A program made the translations under genes and the position numbers. Shown here one piece after another: positions 20,704-32,339 of a stretch of 40,000 bases of DNA (positions are counted from its first letter, which is position 1; each line of letters begins with the position of its first letter). The notes under the pieces were generated by a model. The model was given only the letters and a program-made list of their open reading frames with translations, was not told where the DNA came from and searched no databases. The stretch is from Chrysomallon squamiferum (taxonomy: Eukaryota > Mollusca > Gastropoda > Neomphalida > Peltospiridae): the NCBI GenBank assembly GCA_012295275.1, contig CM022666.1, positions 5,997,019 through 6,037,018 on the forward strand, read 5' to 3'.

Positions 20704-20978
20704 CACAGCCAGTGATTTTTCAGTGAATATTGTATTATAATTCTGATTATTTTACCGTTGTTAATATACTATACTGTTAAATTAACAGTAAATTCTAAAT
20801 TACTAAATATGATAAAATGTACAAAGTACCGAGTAATAGTTTCATCAGTTTGATAGCTTTGGCAAAAACCTGTACAGTTTTAATACTAGCTTAAAAACTG
20901 CTGTAATATGCGATATATTTCAATAAATAAACAAAACTATAAAGTTCTTATTTTTGTTATTTATTTATTTATTTATTG

Positions 20979-20979
20979 C

Positions 20980-21046
<67 letters not shown>

Positions 21047-21047
21047 G
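20979..21047. repeat. (TTA)n microsatellite
   Basis: About 22 ATT/TTA units after a short TTTA run. 20704-21550 has no gene; 21245-21480 is AAC/AAG-rich. Confidence 0.96.
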
Positions 21048-21550
21048 GAGAATTCATATATGTTATATATGTCTGTATATATATGTCAGTTTGTGTGCTT
21101 GTGTATATCAGTGTGCATAGTACGCGTATAGGTATGTAGGTAATTGCCTAGGAGTTCACATATTTACTGTATGTGTGTATTAGTTTTAATAGTGTGTATT
21201 GTTGGTGACATCAACACATACTATTAATAGTAATTAAAATAACAAGATGAAGAAGAAGACGACGACGACGAAAAAGAAGAACAACAAGAACACTAACAAC
21301 AACATCAACACAACAGCCAAAAACAAACAATAACAACACCATCATGAACAACAACAAGAAAATTACTACAAAACTGATGTTAATAATGAAAATAATAACA
21401 CAACAAGAACAAGAACATCAACAATAGCATCGTGAACAATAGCAAAGTTTCTACTGGCAATAATAAAAACAAGCAGAAGAAGCTGAAAAATGATTAAAAA
21501 GGAATTCTAATTCCACAAGACATACTACCACTGTCAAGATAATTGATGTA

Positions 21551-21642
21551 TACATTTCTAACTTGATGACTTTTTATGCAGCATTGACAATAGACTTAGA
21601 GACATACGAAAATATTTGTCTGGACTAGCAACAACAAATACC
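21551..21642 (+). repeat. Duplicate of an EndoU intron segment
   Basis: About 90 bases match 19277-19370 in the same orientation, sharing acatacgaaaatatt and gtctggacta, with a few substitutions. The source lies directly before EndoU exon c, but no exon copy follows here. Confidence 0.8.
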
Positions 21643-21855
21643 TGATTGTTTGAATCTCCACAACAATTCACTTATTGTTACGTCTATGGGACGCGGCATA
21701 AAAAAAACCCAAACACTTCCTCTGAAATTTTCTCCTACATTTTTCTCAAAATAAATTATAACCCTAAGCTTCCTTGTTGGTACCATTGTTCATTCAGTTC
21801 ATTATTTTCTAGCGGAAAAAAGAAGGAAGAAGGGGAAAAAAAATTATATATATAT

Positions 21856-21857
<2 letters not shown>

Positions 21858-21911
<54 letters not shown>
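21858..21911. repeat. (CA)n microsatellite
   Basis: About 27 CA units next to the left end of the MITE. Confidence 0.96.
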
Positions 21912-21916
<5 letters not shown>

Positions 21917-21921
21917 CGCAC

Positions 21922-22216
21922 CGACTGAGGATCTGTTATCCGAAATTCAGAAATTCTGAGCAGCAGAAATAGTGATATCTTATAGCTCTCGGGTTGTTTT
22001 GCATATACAAATTTTATTTTATGCTGAACATTATTAAAAATATAAGATAATAAACCATGAGGACTACTTGTTTAAACAGTATATGAAATGTAAATGGAAT
22101 TCGTGTTTAGGATTAGATCCTATACTTAGGCCGTCTCCTTACTTTCAGAATATTAAGCCTTCTGTAATCCGAAACACTTCCGGTCCGAAGCATTTCGGAT
22201 AAAGGCTTCTCAACTT
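21922..22216. mobile_element. MITE resembling pogo/Tigger-type elements
   Basis: Both ends carry inverted, imperfect copies of a terminal motif: ctgagga..ttatccgaaat on the left and atttcggataa..cttctcaac on the right. TCCGAAA motifs are also repeated inside. On the minus strand the interior has cctaaacacgaattcc and tttcatata, which as I remember them resemble nonautonomous Tigger-like (pogo clade, Tc1/mariner) elements. About 295 bases with no transposase, so a nonautonomous copy. Confidence 0.5.
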
Positions 22217-22912
22217 ATTTATATATATAATCATTGCATTTCATTAATATGACACAAAGAATCTGCAGTTATATTAATTTAGTTAATACACTGAATCTTT
22301 ATAACCATCTATATTAATGAAATGACGTATTGAATTGTCCGCTTATAATATCTGACGAAATGTGTCTTCAGATAACATGAGAGCAAAGGAAACAAAATTG
22401 TATTTTCATATTTAGTTTACTTTAATAGTATTAGTAATAGTGATGATGATGAGAATAATAATAAGTTAGCATAAATAAATAAAATAAATAAAAAATAAAT
22501 AAATGTCTGACTTTATGCTACACAAAGTTATATTTTTTAAAAGAACATTCTGTTATTCTATAATATACCAAGCAGAGTTATGCTATAATATTATATAAAC
22601 ATAATTTAATGTAAAGTAATGTGATGTAACATAACGGAACAAAATAACACTGCATAGATTGATAGAACATAATAATAATAACAACAACAAACTTAGCAAC
22701 AAAATATAAAATAAAATATAACAAAATAATATATCAACACAATTTATCAAAGAAAAAAAGCAACTTCCAGATTACTCTACTTTATCCTTAAATATTTATG
22801 ACGTAGAATTACTTAACTTGACGTGACCCATAAAATTAGAATAATGATGCTGCAACAAGCAGAGGCGGAATTCAAGTTATCGTGATAAGCCTTGTATGTT
22901 CCAGTTACTGCC

Positions 22913-22915
<3 letters not shown>

Positions 22916-22982
<67 letters not shown>

Positions 22983-23026
22983 CCAATATCTGTATATCTA
23001 AGAGACAATTGTCTGTATTATGAGAT

Positions 23027-23097
<71 letters not shown>
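22916..23097. repeat. Long (CT)n-spacer-(AG)n palindrome
   Basis: About 32 CT units, a 55-base spacer, then about 30 AG units, so the arms are complementary. The spacer continues the symmetry with CAATATCT and AGATATTG and has AGACAATTGTCT near its centre. Confidence 0.85.
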
Positions 23098-23100
<3 letters not shown>

Positions 23101-23250
23101 AAAAAATTTAAAAAAAAGTAATAAAAAATAAAAGATCGACAGGTAGTTAGACTAACAGAAAGACAATGAACACACATACAAACAGACACGTATATTAACA
23201 GAAAGGTGTATGTCCCTCCATTTAAATCTTGTCTTTTTTATAGCTATTTG

Positions 23251-23282
<32 letters not shown>

Positions 23283-23704
23283 ATGAATGAAATGAAGTTA
23301 AGGAAGATAAATTACGGAAGATCGTCACATGTTGAATATAAAATGTACATCAGATAGAAGAAAATCGTGGAAAGAAAGAAAACTTAAAGAAAATAGAAAG
23401 AAGGAAGGAAGGACGAAAAAGGTACTAATCTGTATCCATTAAAAAAATGTACAAGTAGCAGAACAAAGAAAAAGGATTTAAAAATAAAAAATAAATAAAT
23501 AAATAAATAAATAAAAATAAAAATTACCTCTCGCAGATACCGGAGAAAAAATATTAATAAATGTGACTGAAAATGACTGGCGTATCTAAGGGGTGTGGGA
23601 GGTGTGTGTGTGTGTGCAATCAGTAGACGTCCCTCTTTTCGTGTAGTAATGTGTATCCATTTAAATGTACCTACTACAAAACAGTAAAAAAAAACACCCA
23701 CATA

Positions 23705-23738
<34 letters not shown>

Positions 23739-24371
23739 ACTTCTGTCAGATCTGAGGGTAAAATATTAATAAATTTATTCCCAGATGACAGACATACCCA
23801 GAGGAGGCTTGATCGGAAACCAGTCTTAACATGGCGATTGATGTTTTATTTTTATATATATATATTTTTTTTCCCGTAATGAAGTAATTACATTTCTTGA
23901 TACGCTATATCAATGAAAGTGATTGTTTCAACAGGTTTTCTAAATTTTATAACTGCCACTGAAAACGTTATATTCCTGATGTCAAATGGTGAATATTTAT
24001 TTAGTTAGTTATTTAGTTAGTTGGTTGGTTAGTTAGTTAGTTAGCTATTTAGATAGAAGGTAGGTAGGTAGACTGTCAGTTTATTGTTTATTTATTTATT
24101 CGATTTCATTTATTTATTTATTTTTAATTATTATTAATTATTAATGAAGAAATTAATTTATCATTTATATTTCTTTCATTATTTTAAAAAGAAAAAGATT
24201 GATTAATTTGCTTATCTGTTTGCATACCTTATTTATTTCCTACATTTACAAAAGACTCCCAAAATAGAAACACACATTCCTTAGCGAGGGTGACTGCTAA
24301 AATATATTATTAAAGTACTGAGCTGTCAAAGTTTAACCCATTTTCGTTTTATTGATAACAAACTTGTCGAG
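23098..24371. other. Simple-sequence stretch, no gene seen
   Basis: Poly-A runs at about 23253-23281 and 23708-23736, AAAT runs near 23487, TTAG/TTGG runs at about 24000-24070 and TTTA near 24100. No coding or RNA signal. Confidence 0.6.
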
Positions 24372-24581
24372 ATGATTGATGCAAAAGGACTCATTTTGAT
24401 GTCTTTGGCCGTTATGATTGTCTTGTCAAAGGGCCAAATGTTAAGCACCTATGATTTATATCGTATTCCAGCAGTAATCAGTTTTAGTCAATTCTTTTTT
24501 CCAGCACGAAGCAGTCTAGATTGGCATCGTAAGGGTCATATTTTCCACTGGGTGCCAGTGGCAGAATTTAAAACAGAATGA
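24372..24581 (+). CDS. Short ORF with signal-peptide-like start, uncertain
   Basis: ATG at 24372 opens 69 residues beginning MIDAKGLILMSLAVMIVLSKG, a good signal peptide profile, then QMLSTYDLYRIP. A possible donor (GTAAGG at about 24530) could end the exon before the stop. No partner exon is seen nearby and the family is unknown, so it may be chance. Confidence 0.25.
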   Translation: MIDAKGLILMSLAVMIVLSKGQMLSTYDLYRIPAVISFSQFFFPARSSLDWHRKGHIFHWVPVAEFKTE

Positions 24582-25149
24582 TATATAAACTACGTTATTC
24601 AATGATTTTCGCATATGTAGCAAGCAAAGACAAAATAACTCCCAATACGTTTGCAGCATTGTACTTTTAGTAATTATAATCTTGAGCTGAAAAAAAAAAA
24701 AGAAAAAAAAAAGAAGTAGTATAAAACTTGTTTTCGAAAAATGAACAGAATTATCTTGCATAAGTGCGCATGACATCTGACAAAAGATGTTTTTCTGGTT
24801 TGTAAAAATTTCAGCAGCATCTGAAGAAACATTATAGATGTGTGGTTCTGTAAAAATTTATCATATAACGAACCATGGTGGTTCTTTGATTTTTCCTATA
24901 TCTACCTGTCTGTCTGTCTGTCTGTCTGTGCAGTTCTTTCTCTTTCTTTCTATCTATGGTTATTAGACTATATGCTCTCTCCCTCTCTCTCTCTCTGTCT
25001 GTCTCTCTCTTTCTCTAGCTCTCTCTCTCTCTCTATCTCCCCCACACACTTAGCAAAAACACATTCCAGTCATTTTAACAATTACAAATAACAAAAATAA
25101 TTAAAAACCCCCAAAACAACAACAACAATAATAACAAAATAAATAAAAG

Positions 25150-25426
25150 CACCTTCGTTACATAATGAACCGGGTCGTGTTGGGAAACACGCTGAACCTG
25201 GTCTACTTCCATCTTTTTCGCAGGGTAACGTCTGACTCTTTGCTGACATCAATCCATCACACGATTGTCTACAAAACGTGTCCCAGCGTGCCTCGGGTGA
25301 AATCCGGCGTCACGAATAAGCAGGACGTACTCGTCTTTAGAGATCGTCTGCTCCTTCCTAGGATATCACCGCCTCTCCCATCTCACTCACAGGATAGCTG
25401 GGTGTGTCCTTAGCAGCAGCAGCAGG
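25150..25426 (+). other. GC-richer island ending in a strong donor: possible untranslated exon
   Basis: About 270 bases of non-repetitive, clearly GC-richer sequence end CAGCAGCAGCAGG before GTGAGT at 25427. An internal ORF (25165-25413) starts at ATG but stops just before the donor, so it could be an upstream ORF or chance. The first coding exon of the chitin-binding gene (34649) has one base before its ATG after an acceptor, so that gene needs an upstream noncoding exon on this strand; this is a candidate, 9.2 kb away. Confidence 0.3.
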
Positions 25427-25734
25427 GTGAGTACTTGTAATTGCTGTTTTTGTGTTGTCGTTATTGTTTTAAATTTTTGGGATTTGTGAAAAAAGGGGGT
25501 TTGTGTGGTGTTGTCTGAATGTTGCGTGTTTTCGCGTTGTAGACAGATTTGTGAGGTCAGTGTTTGATTATTATTATTATTAAGATGTTGCTTTTTAATT
25601 ATAATTTTTAAATTTTTATGTTTTTTTTTTTTTTTTATTTTTATTTTTTTATTAATGTTTATATTTATCTTACAGAGACATCTGGGAGTTTAAGTTTTTA
25701 TTATTATTTTGGGTGTTAATTTTATTGCATTTAC

Positions 25735-25736
<2 letters not shown>

Positions 25737-25800
<64 letters not shown>

Positions 25801-25905
25801 TATTATAATTATAATTATAATTATAATTATTATTATTATTATTATATTATAATTATTATTATTATTATTATTATTATTATCATTATCATTTTTATTATAA
25901 TTATT
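25737..25905. repeat. (AAT)n/(TTA)n inverted microsatellite
   Basis: An AAT run passes into ATT units, so the halves are complementary. Similar TTA and AAT runs are at 26446-26515 and 26894-26937. Confidence 0.9.
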
Positions 25906-26454
25906 ATTATTTGTACTAAAGTCTAAATTATTTATTATTTAAAGATATTAAATTTTATTATGAGTATTATTATATTATTATCCTTTTCATGTGAATTTCA
26001 ATGTGGATTTTAAATTCATAATTTTATTATTATATTTTTATTAGTGCTATGATCTGGTTGTGCACATTTATCTTTTACTTAATTTTGTTAGATTAATATT
26101 TCATTATAAATTATTATGCTGTTCTTGTTTGGGTTTTTTTTAATGTTATATTTAGTTTAGTGATTATAATTAAAATTTTATTATTATGTTTTTATCAGTG
26201 GTATTGTTTTCATAGGGGTAGGTTTAATATATTATTTTATTTAGTTACTTTTAGAGTTGACAGTTATAATGGGTGTTTCTTTCAATGTGTAAAATTATAA
26301 AATTAAGATAAAAAAAAAAAAAAAAAAAAAAAAATAAATAAATAAAAAATAATAATAATATTTGTATTATTATTATTAATATCGTCATCATCATCATCAT
26401 TACTGTTATTATTAGTAGTATTATTATATTATTATGTTATTATTATTATTATAC

Positions 26455-26515
<61 letters not shown>

Positions 26516-26891
26516 AAATTTTAGTATTTAAAATTATTATGATTCCAAAATGACTCCGGAAATTGCTGAATCTGAATATGTTGAATATACCAGTTTTCCT
26601 GCAAACTTTAATAGAAATTTGACAAAATACACATAAACTTTCACTAGCGATCTCCAATGCAAATGTATTAGAAGAACTAATATAAATGTGTTCCTGTAGT
26701 CTAATCCAGTTTTTAGCTTTGACGTTGAAATATGCCATCATACATACTATTAATAACTTAACTGTAAAATATCTCTCCCTCAATCATTATTTGTGGTTAA
26801 TTTTATGACAATAAAAAGTGACATCATAATTATAAATATTAAGCAGAATGTTTAAAGTTATAATTTCAGGATATATTTAAAGGGTTATTTT

Positions 26892-26937
<46 letters not shown>

Positions 26938-27596
26938 GTTATTAATTAAAGTTTATTAATAATAATGATTATTATGATGATAATGACGATAATTAATAAT
27001 AAGGATGATGATCATAATTACAATTAACGATACGAAAAACAATTGTTGTTTTTATTATCGTTTTTTATTCTTATTGTAATTTGATCATCATCCTTTTTAT
27101 TATCGTCAAAAATCATGTTTTGCTTGCGTCATTTGTTTTATAAAATCATCATTTATTTATTTATTTGTTCGTCATTTTGTTATTATGAAATTTTTTATTT
27201 AATTATTAATACTATTATTATTATTATTATTATTATTATTGTTGTTTTTTATTGTTGTTATTTCTTTGTTCGTTTCTTTTTTCTTTTAAAGAGTTTCAAT
27301 ATTCATTCTTTCTTCCTTTTCCTATTCTAAACTTAAAACAAAAAGGAATCGAAGAGTTTAAATTTACGTTTTTGTATTGATGACTTTTTATTTTGCCTTC
27401 TTTGTTTTAAATTTAGTAAATCAGTTTATTTATTTTATTTATTATTATTACTATTATTATTATTATTATTACTATTATTATTATTATTATTGTTATTATT
27501 ACTAGTAAATTTATTTTTTGCTGCTGTTGCTGCTCAGCTTCGTGGAAAAAAGTTGTTGTCGTGGAAAAATAATGAATAAATGTATAAACACACAAA

Positions 27597-27604
27597 CAAA
27601 CAAA

Positions 27605-27655
<51 letters not shown>

Positions 27656-27677
27656 ACAAATAAATAAATAAATAAAC
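27597..27677. repeat. (AAAT)n microsatellite
   Basis: About 20 tetranucleotide units. The rest of 25427-27740 is simple repeat and AT-rich sequence without a supported gene. Confidence 0.95.
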
Positions 27678-27750
27678 GAAGACGTAGTGAGAGGAATAAA
27701 AATGTTCACTGTATGTCAGATTATACGCTGACCGTGTCATGTTAATTCGA

Positions 27751-27826
27751 GTTAGGTCAAATCTGAGGTCGTGACCTCGTCAGACGTCGTTAAGTCAAAC
27801 CGTGTTGACCTAACGTCACGTGACCT
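27751..27826. promoter_or_regulatory. Cluster of palindromic AGGTCA-like half-sites and an E-box
   Basis: GTTAGGTCAA (27751-27760) is the exact inverse of TTGACCTAAC (27805-27814). Between them GAGGTC and GACCTC (27765-27778) form another inverted pair two bases apart, followed by AAGTCA. Directly after is the perfect palindrome GTCACGTGAC (27815-27824), containing CACGTG, then TGACCT. AGGTCA is the nuclear-receptor half-site and CACGTG the bHLH E-box. Function is inferred from sequence only. Confidence 0.4.
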
Positions 27827-28309
27827 GAGAAAAAAAACAAAACATGATCAACTAGGAGGCTGACTGAAAGCTTTTCCTTAAAGTAAAACGAATTTTTAAA
27901 AAAATTATTTCATTTATTTATTATTTTTTATTTTATTTTATTTCATTTTATTTTTATTTAAGAATAACATCAGTAAAATTAATAAAAAATTGAAAAAAAA
28001 ATAAGAAATAAAAAATCATCATGATGATAATGGGATATTGTCAAAATATTAATTACTAACAACAAATAATTTTTAAAATAATTTTGAAATATGTAGCAGC
28101 ATTCGCTAAATATTTCAAATTCGATACGTCAATAAAGAACTTCTGGACAGCCAAGTATTTTCTCATACGTAGCAGTAATTGTAGTCATAGTAGCAGTATC
28201 ACTAATCGTTGCAGAAGAAATAGCAACAGCATCAGCGACAGCAACAATAATAAAACTGGTACTAGTACAGTTCATGTGAAATTAGCAGTATTTGTATTGT
28301 TATTATTAG

Positions 28310-28590
28310 ACTTGTGGTTGTTATTATTATTATTACCCTTGTTGTTATAATTATTATTGTTATTGTTGTTGTTGTTATAATTATTATTGTTATTGTTGTT
28401 GTTGTTGTTACTCTTGTTATAATTATTACTGTTGTTGTTGTTGTTATAATTTGTACTATCATCAACATCATCATTAGTATTACTTCTGATACTTTTATTA
28501 CTGTTGTTACTTTTACTGCTGCTGCTGCTGTTATTATTATTAATATTATCATCATCATCATCATCATCATCATTTTATTATTAAGTAGCT
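28310..28590. repeat. TTG/TTA/ATC trinucleotide repeat block
   Basis: Includes a near-exact tandem of ttataattattattgttattgttg around 28345-28440. ORFs on both strands here are repeat artefacts. 28600-28830 is ordinary AT-rich sequence. Confidence 0.9.
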
Positions 28591-28833
28591 GTTGATGAGG
28601 ACGTCGTTCTATGTTTAGGTTTACCTCTGACACGAAAGCTCGTGTTAAAATGTGTACTGTAGTTGCTCTGACAGATTTATGGCAACTTGGTGCTGTGCCT
28701 TGAGCTATGTGCAGCGAACTTGTTTTTACTCGGCGTAATTAACTTGTCAGCGAATGTGAAATTTAAAAACAAACAAAGCACAAATTATGCAGGAAATTGT
28801 TTTCCAAGGCCAGCAAAATAAATAATTATAAAT

Positions 28834-28864
<31 letters not shown>

Positions 28865-29049
28865 TAAATAGAAACAAAAAAAAACAAAAAACAACAACAA
28901 CAACATTCTTTTAAGTTTTTTGTGATTTCTTTTATCTTTTCATATTTTTTCTTTTATTTCTTTCACACACACACACAGGCACGCACACACGCAAACCGAT
29001 AAAAATAGCCAACAGCAGATTAATCGATATATATTTATATATTTGTGAA

Positions 29050-29057
29050 TGTATATA

Positions 29058-29089
<32 letters not shown>

Positions 29090-29175
29090 CAGAGACATAT
29101 ACACACACACACATACAGACATACACGCAAGCCTGCTTGCATGCATACATACATACATACATACATACATACATC
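29050..29175. repeat. (TG)n(TA)n(CA)n(CATA)n compound repeat
   Basis: Successive dinucleotide and ACAT tetranucleotide runs; no gene in 28830-29710. Confidence 0.9.
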
Positions 29176-29713
29176 TATACACACACTTCATGCACACACA
29201 TACACATACATTCAGGAAACACAGAGACACACATGTACAAAGACACATACCTGTACAAATAACATACATACATACATTTCTCGGCAGACATTAATTTATC
29301 AACTTACTTTCATTCTTCTGCTTTCTGTGTGAATTTCTCACACATTCTTTATGAAAATTAGTTGTTATAAATCAGTTTTGACAGGGCACCAAAACCACAT
29401 CGAGACAAACGCCCCAAACGTGTATAATTTTTTTTAGCTAAATCGTTTATTTTTTCTCTGTATATCACTGTATCAGTTTGTCTGTCAGTCTGTTCATCTA
29501 CCTCTAGGTCTATCCGTTTGTCATGTATTTGTTTTTAGCTATGCTTGTCTCCTTGTACATCTCTTTATCTCTCTACCTTTGTCTGTCCATTCAGATATCT
29601 AGCTACCTTGGTGTCTGTGTGTATGATGTTTATATGTATGTGTGCACTGTATGTATATATGTAGTTTAGGATTTAAATATTTTCTGATGTATATGTATAT
29701 ATACATGTACTAT

Positions 29714-29888
29714 GTCTGATTAGACTGCAGACAGATAATATTCGGAAACGCACTGGCACAGGAGGACAAAGTCCAATCACGACCTCACAAACCCCGTCAG
29801 ATGCCGCTGACGAGACTTGAACAGTTGGCACCCATTCGCCCACACTCCGAGAGCGGAAGACGTTACCTTTTAGCCATCAAGAAAACCC
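29714..29888 (-). mobile_element. tRNA-derived SINE-like element
   Basis: On the minus strand a pol III A-box-like TGGCTAAAAGG (29876-29866) is followed about 50 bases later by a B-box-like GTTCAAGTC (29822-29814). Between them TCCG-CTCT-CGGA can pair like an anticodon arm. A non-tRNA body (gcatctgacggggtttg, then ggactttgtcc) follows, ending in a small GTCTgattAGAC hairpin at 29714-29725. This is tRNA-headed SINE architecture. It lacks a foldable acceptor stem and is not an intact tRNA gene. Confidence 0.55.
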
Positions 29889-30119
29889 TCTCTGTGTGTG
29901 TGTGTGTGTGTGTGTGTCTGTGTATGTATGTATGTATATATGCATATATGTATGTATATATGTATGTGTATATACATTTTATATATGTTTATATATTTTA
30001 TGTATGTACTGTATTGTATTGTATATCTGTAGGATTGAATGTATGTATTGGCTGCCTCTCAGACACAGACTGTATGTAGTAATCTACACATTTATAGATA
30101 CATAATTATACAGTTAAAG

Positions 30120-30686
30120 TAATCTGAGTTTTGCCTCTATCCCTGATCATGCTGCTGTTTACTGGTGTGAGTGGGCGTACAGGGTGTATGCGTGCGTAAG
30201 ACAGAACACAGATAGATAAATGTTGGACAGAGAGTCTACAAAATAATTAATAACTGACGATTTTTAGTTAATAAAATAGTCACAAACTTCACAACGCCCT
30301 TCTACATCCTTAACGATATTTACTACGCGTCGCGAGTATGTCACGCATTAATATGACAAAGAAACCGAAGTATACTGCCCTGCCCATCACGTTCTCATCA
30401 CTTCCTCTATATATCTCCCCCATTTTACGCGGAGCACCACATTTATAGTCAGAAGACTAAGGATATGTACGTTTAGGAATAGACGTAAAAATTATTTTCT
30501 TTAGTGGAATTTGGAAATACCCTGGAATAGAAGATAAAAGAGGGAACACTTACGCGAAGAGGGGTTTAAGAAATTAGGATTTGAATTATTTTATATCAAG
30601 AATTCCGATTTGTACGCTGTTTTATTAACACATGTTTTAGTGTCGTTGTTTAATTGTTGGTACGTTTATCATTCTGATTTTTACAG
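30120..30686 (+). other. Non-repetitive stretch ending in a perfect donor: possible first exon or ratchet site
   Basis: About 560 bases without microsatellites end in gatttttacag directly followed by GTGAGT (30687-30692). Read one way this is a CAG/GTGAGT donor of an untranslated first exon; read the other it is an acceptor fused to a donor (zero-length exon). A TATA-like ctatatatctc is near 30413. Either would serve the chitin-binding gene starting at 34649. Confidence 0.3.
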
Positions 30687-30866
30687 GTGAGTTTTCACTG
30701 TTGTTTTAATTTTATTTGTATGAATTTATTTTCATCATTTATTTATTTATTCTTTTCTTTATGTCTATCTTTTTTCAGAGTTTTCATTATATTAATGTAT
30801 ACAATTTTACTGTGCTTTATCTGGAGTACGTTAATTTACTTTTTGCCTGGCTTAATTGCAGTTTAT

Positions 30867-31600
30867 AATAATAACAACAACAATAATAATAATAATAATA
30901 AAAGTAACAGTAGTAGTAGTAATAATAGTAGCAGTTGTATTAGTAGTCAACGCTACAGTAGCAGCTGCATCATCATCATCAACAACTATACTACAGATAT
31001 ACTTCTACCACTACTACTACTACTACTGTACTGCTTCTACTACTACTACTACTACTACTACTGTACTGCTTCTACTACTACTACTACTACTACTACTGTA
31101 CTGCTTCTACTACTACTGCTACTATTACTTCTACCACTACAACTGTACTGCTACTATTACTACTACTACTACTACTACTTCTACCACCACTACTATTACT
31201 ACTATTACTACTGCTACTACTACTACTTCTACCACTATTACTACTACTATTTCTACTGTACTGCTACTATTACTACTACTATTACTACTACTACTACTAC
31301 TACTACTGCTACTACTACCACTACTTCTATCACTATTACTACTACCATTTCGACTGTACTGCTACTATTACTACTACCACTACTACTACTACTATTTCGA
31401 CTGTACTGCTACTATTACTACTACTACTACTACTACTATTACTATTTCGACTGTACTGCTACTATTACTACTACTACTACCACTACTATTACTACTACTA
31501 CTACCACTACTACTACTACTATTTCTACTGTACTGCTACTATTACTACTACTACTACAGCAACAACAACAATACTTACTATTACTACTACTATTAACTAA
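30867..31600. repeat. (TAC)n higher-order repeat array
   Basis: ACT/TAC trinucleotides are interrupted at intervals by actgtactgctactattac and tttcgactgtactgctac, giving a second-level period of roughly 50-65 bases. The long ORFs here (to 364 codons) are repeat artefacts. Confidence 0.9.
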
Positions 31601-31959
31601 TAAAACATTTAATCTTTATGACCTAATAAATAACCGAAAAGTAATATCACTCAAAAAATTAATTCATTTTACAGAAATCTACGTAGCGTTTGCAGTTGTT
31701 ACGAATTTTAGGCAGGTTTACGGTAACGGCAGTTTAAAAAAATACGACTGTTCCTTTTTGAGAAATATTCAAGATATATAGCATACAATGTGTGCGCGAA
31801 CTACTGACACAAAAAGTTATTAAGACAAATAAGTAGTTTTTTTTCTGTCGTTGCTTACGGCTACCGATATTTTTCATGACAAGATACGTACTGGCATAGC
31901 GGATGTCCTTAACAATGGAATGTTTCGTGTCCAATAGATTACAGGACTGATCTGGTAAA

Positions 31960-32235
31960 GTGGAACATCGGTGTTATATTTAATCACTGGAAATTATTTT
32001 ATATGACTCATTTAAAATGATTTTTTGTTGTTGTTGTTGTGTGGTATGTGTTGTTCTGCAGAAGGTAATTAGTCTTTAGAGTTAGAAAGAACGTAAAGTC
32101 TAGTGTGAGATTGGGTCAAAGATCAAATTCTGGATGTGGAACTTCGGATTAATATTTTTGATCGCTGGAAATAATGTTATGAAAAATTTATGATATATTG
32201 CTTTTGTATGTGTTATTCTGCAGTAAGCAGTAATA
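31960..32235. repeat. Tandem duplication, about 177-base offset
   Basis: Segment gtggaac..cggaaatta..gtgttgttctgcag (31960-32070) recurs diverged at 32137-32235 with gtggaacttcgg, cgctggaaat and gtgttattctgcag. No coding potential seen. Confidence 0.65.
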
Positions 32236-32339
32236 TCTATGACGTAGGTAGTAGATCTGACAGTGTCTTACGTAGAAAGTCCATGTTGTGAAATAACAAC
32301 AAAATAAATTTGATTAACAATATCTAAGATATACATATA

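Noticed and set aside
26511-26783. Minus-strand 90-codon ORF with a signal-peptide-like start
   Set aside because: Ends in repeat sequence, no splice or promoter context, no recognisable motif; probably chance in AT-rich DNA.
28940-29332. His/Thr/Tyr-rich ORFs
   Set aside because: Translations of (CA)n, (TA)n and (CATA)n repeats.
29812-29880. Intact tRNA gene on the minus strand
   Set aside because: A and B boxes are present but no acceptor stem pairs around them; a SINE head fits better.
30687-31781. 364-codon plus-strand ORF
   Set aside because: It is almost entirely (TAC)n/(ACT)n translated as Tyr, Leu and Thr runs; an artefact of a stop-poor trinucleotide repeat.
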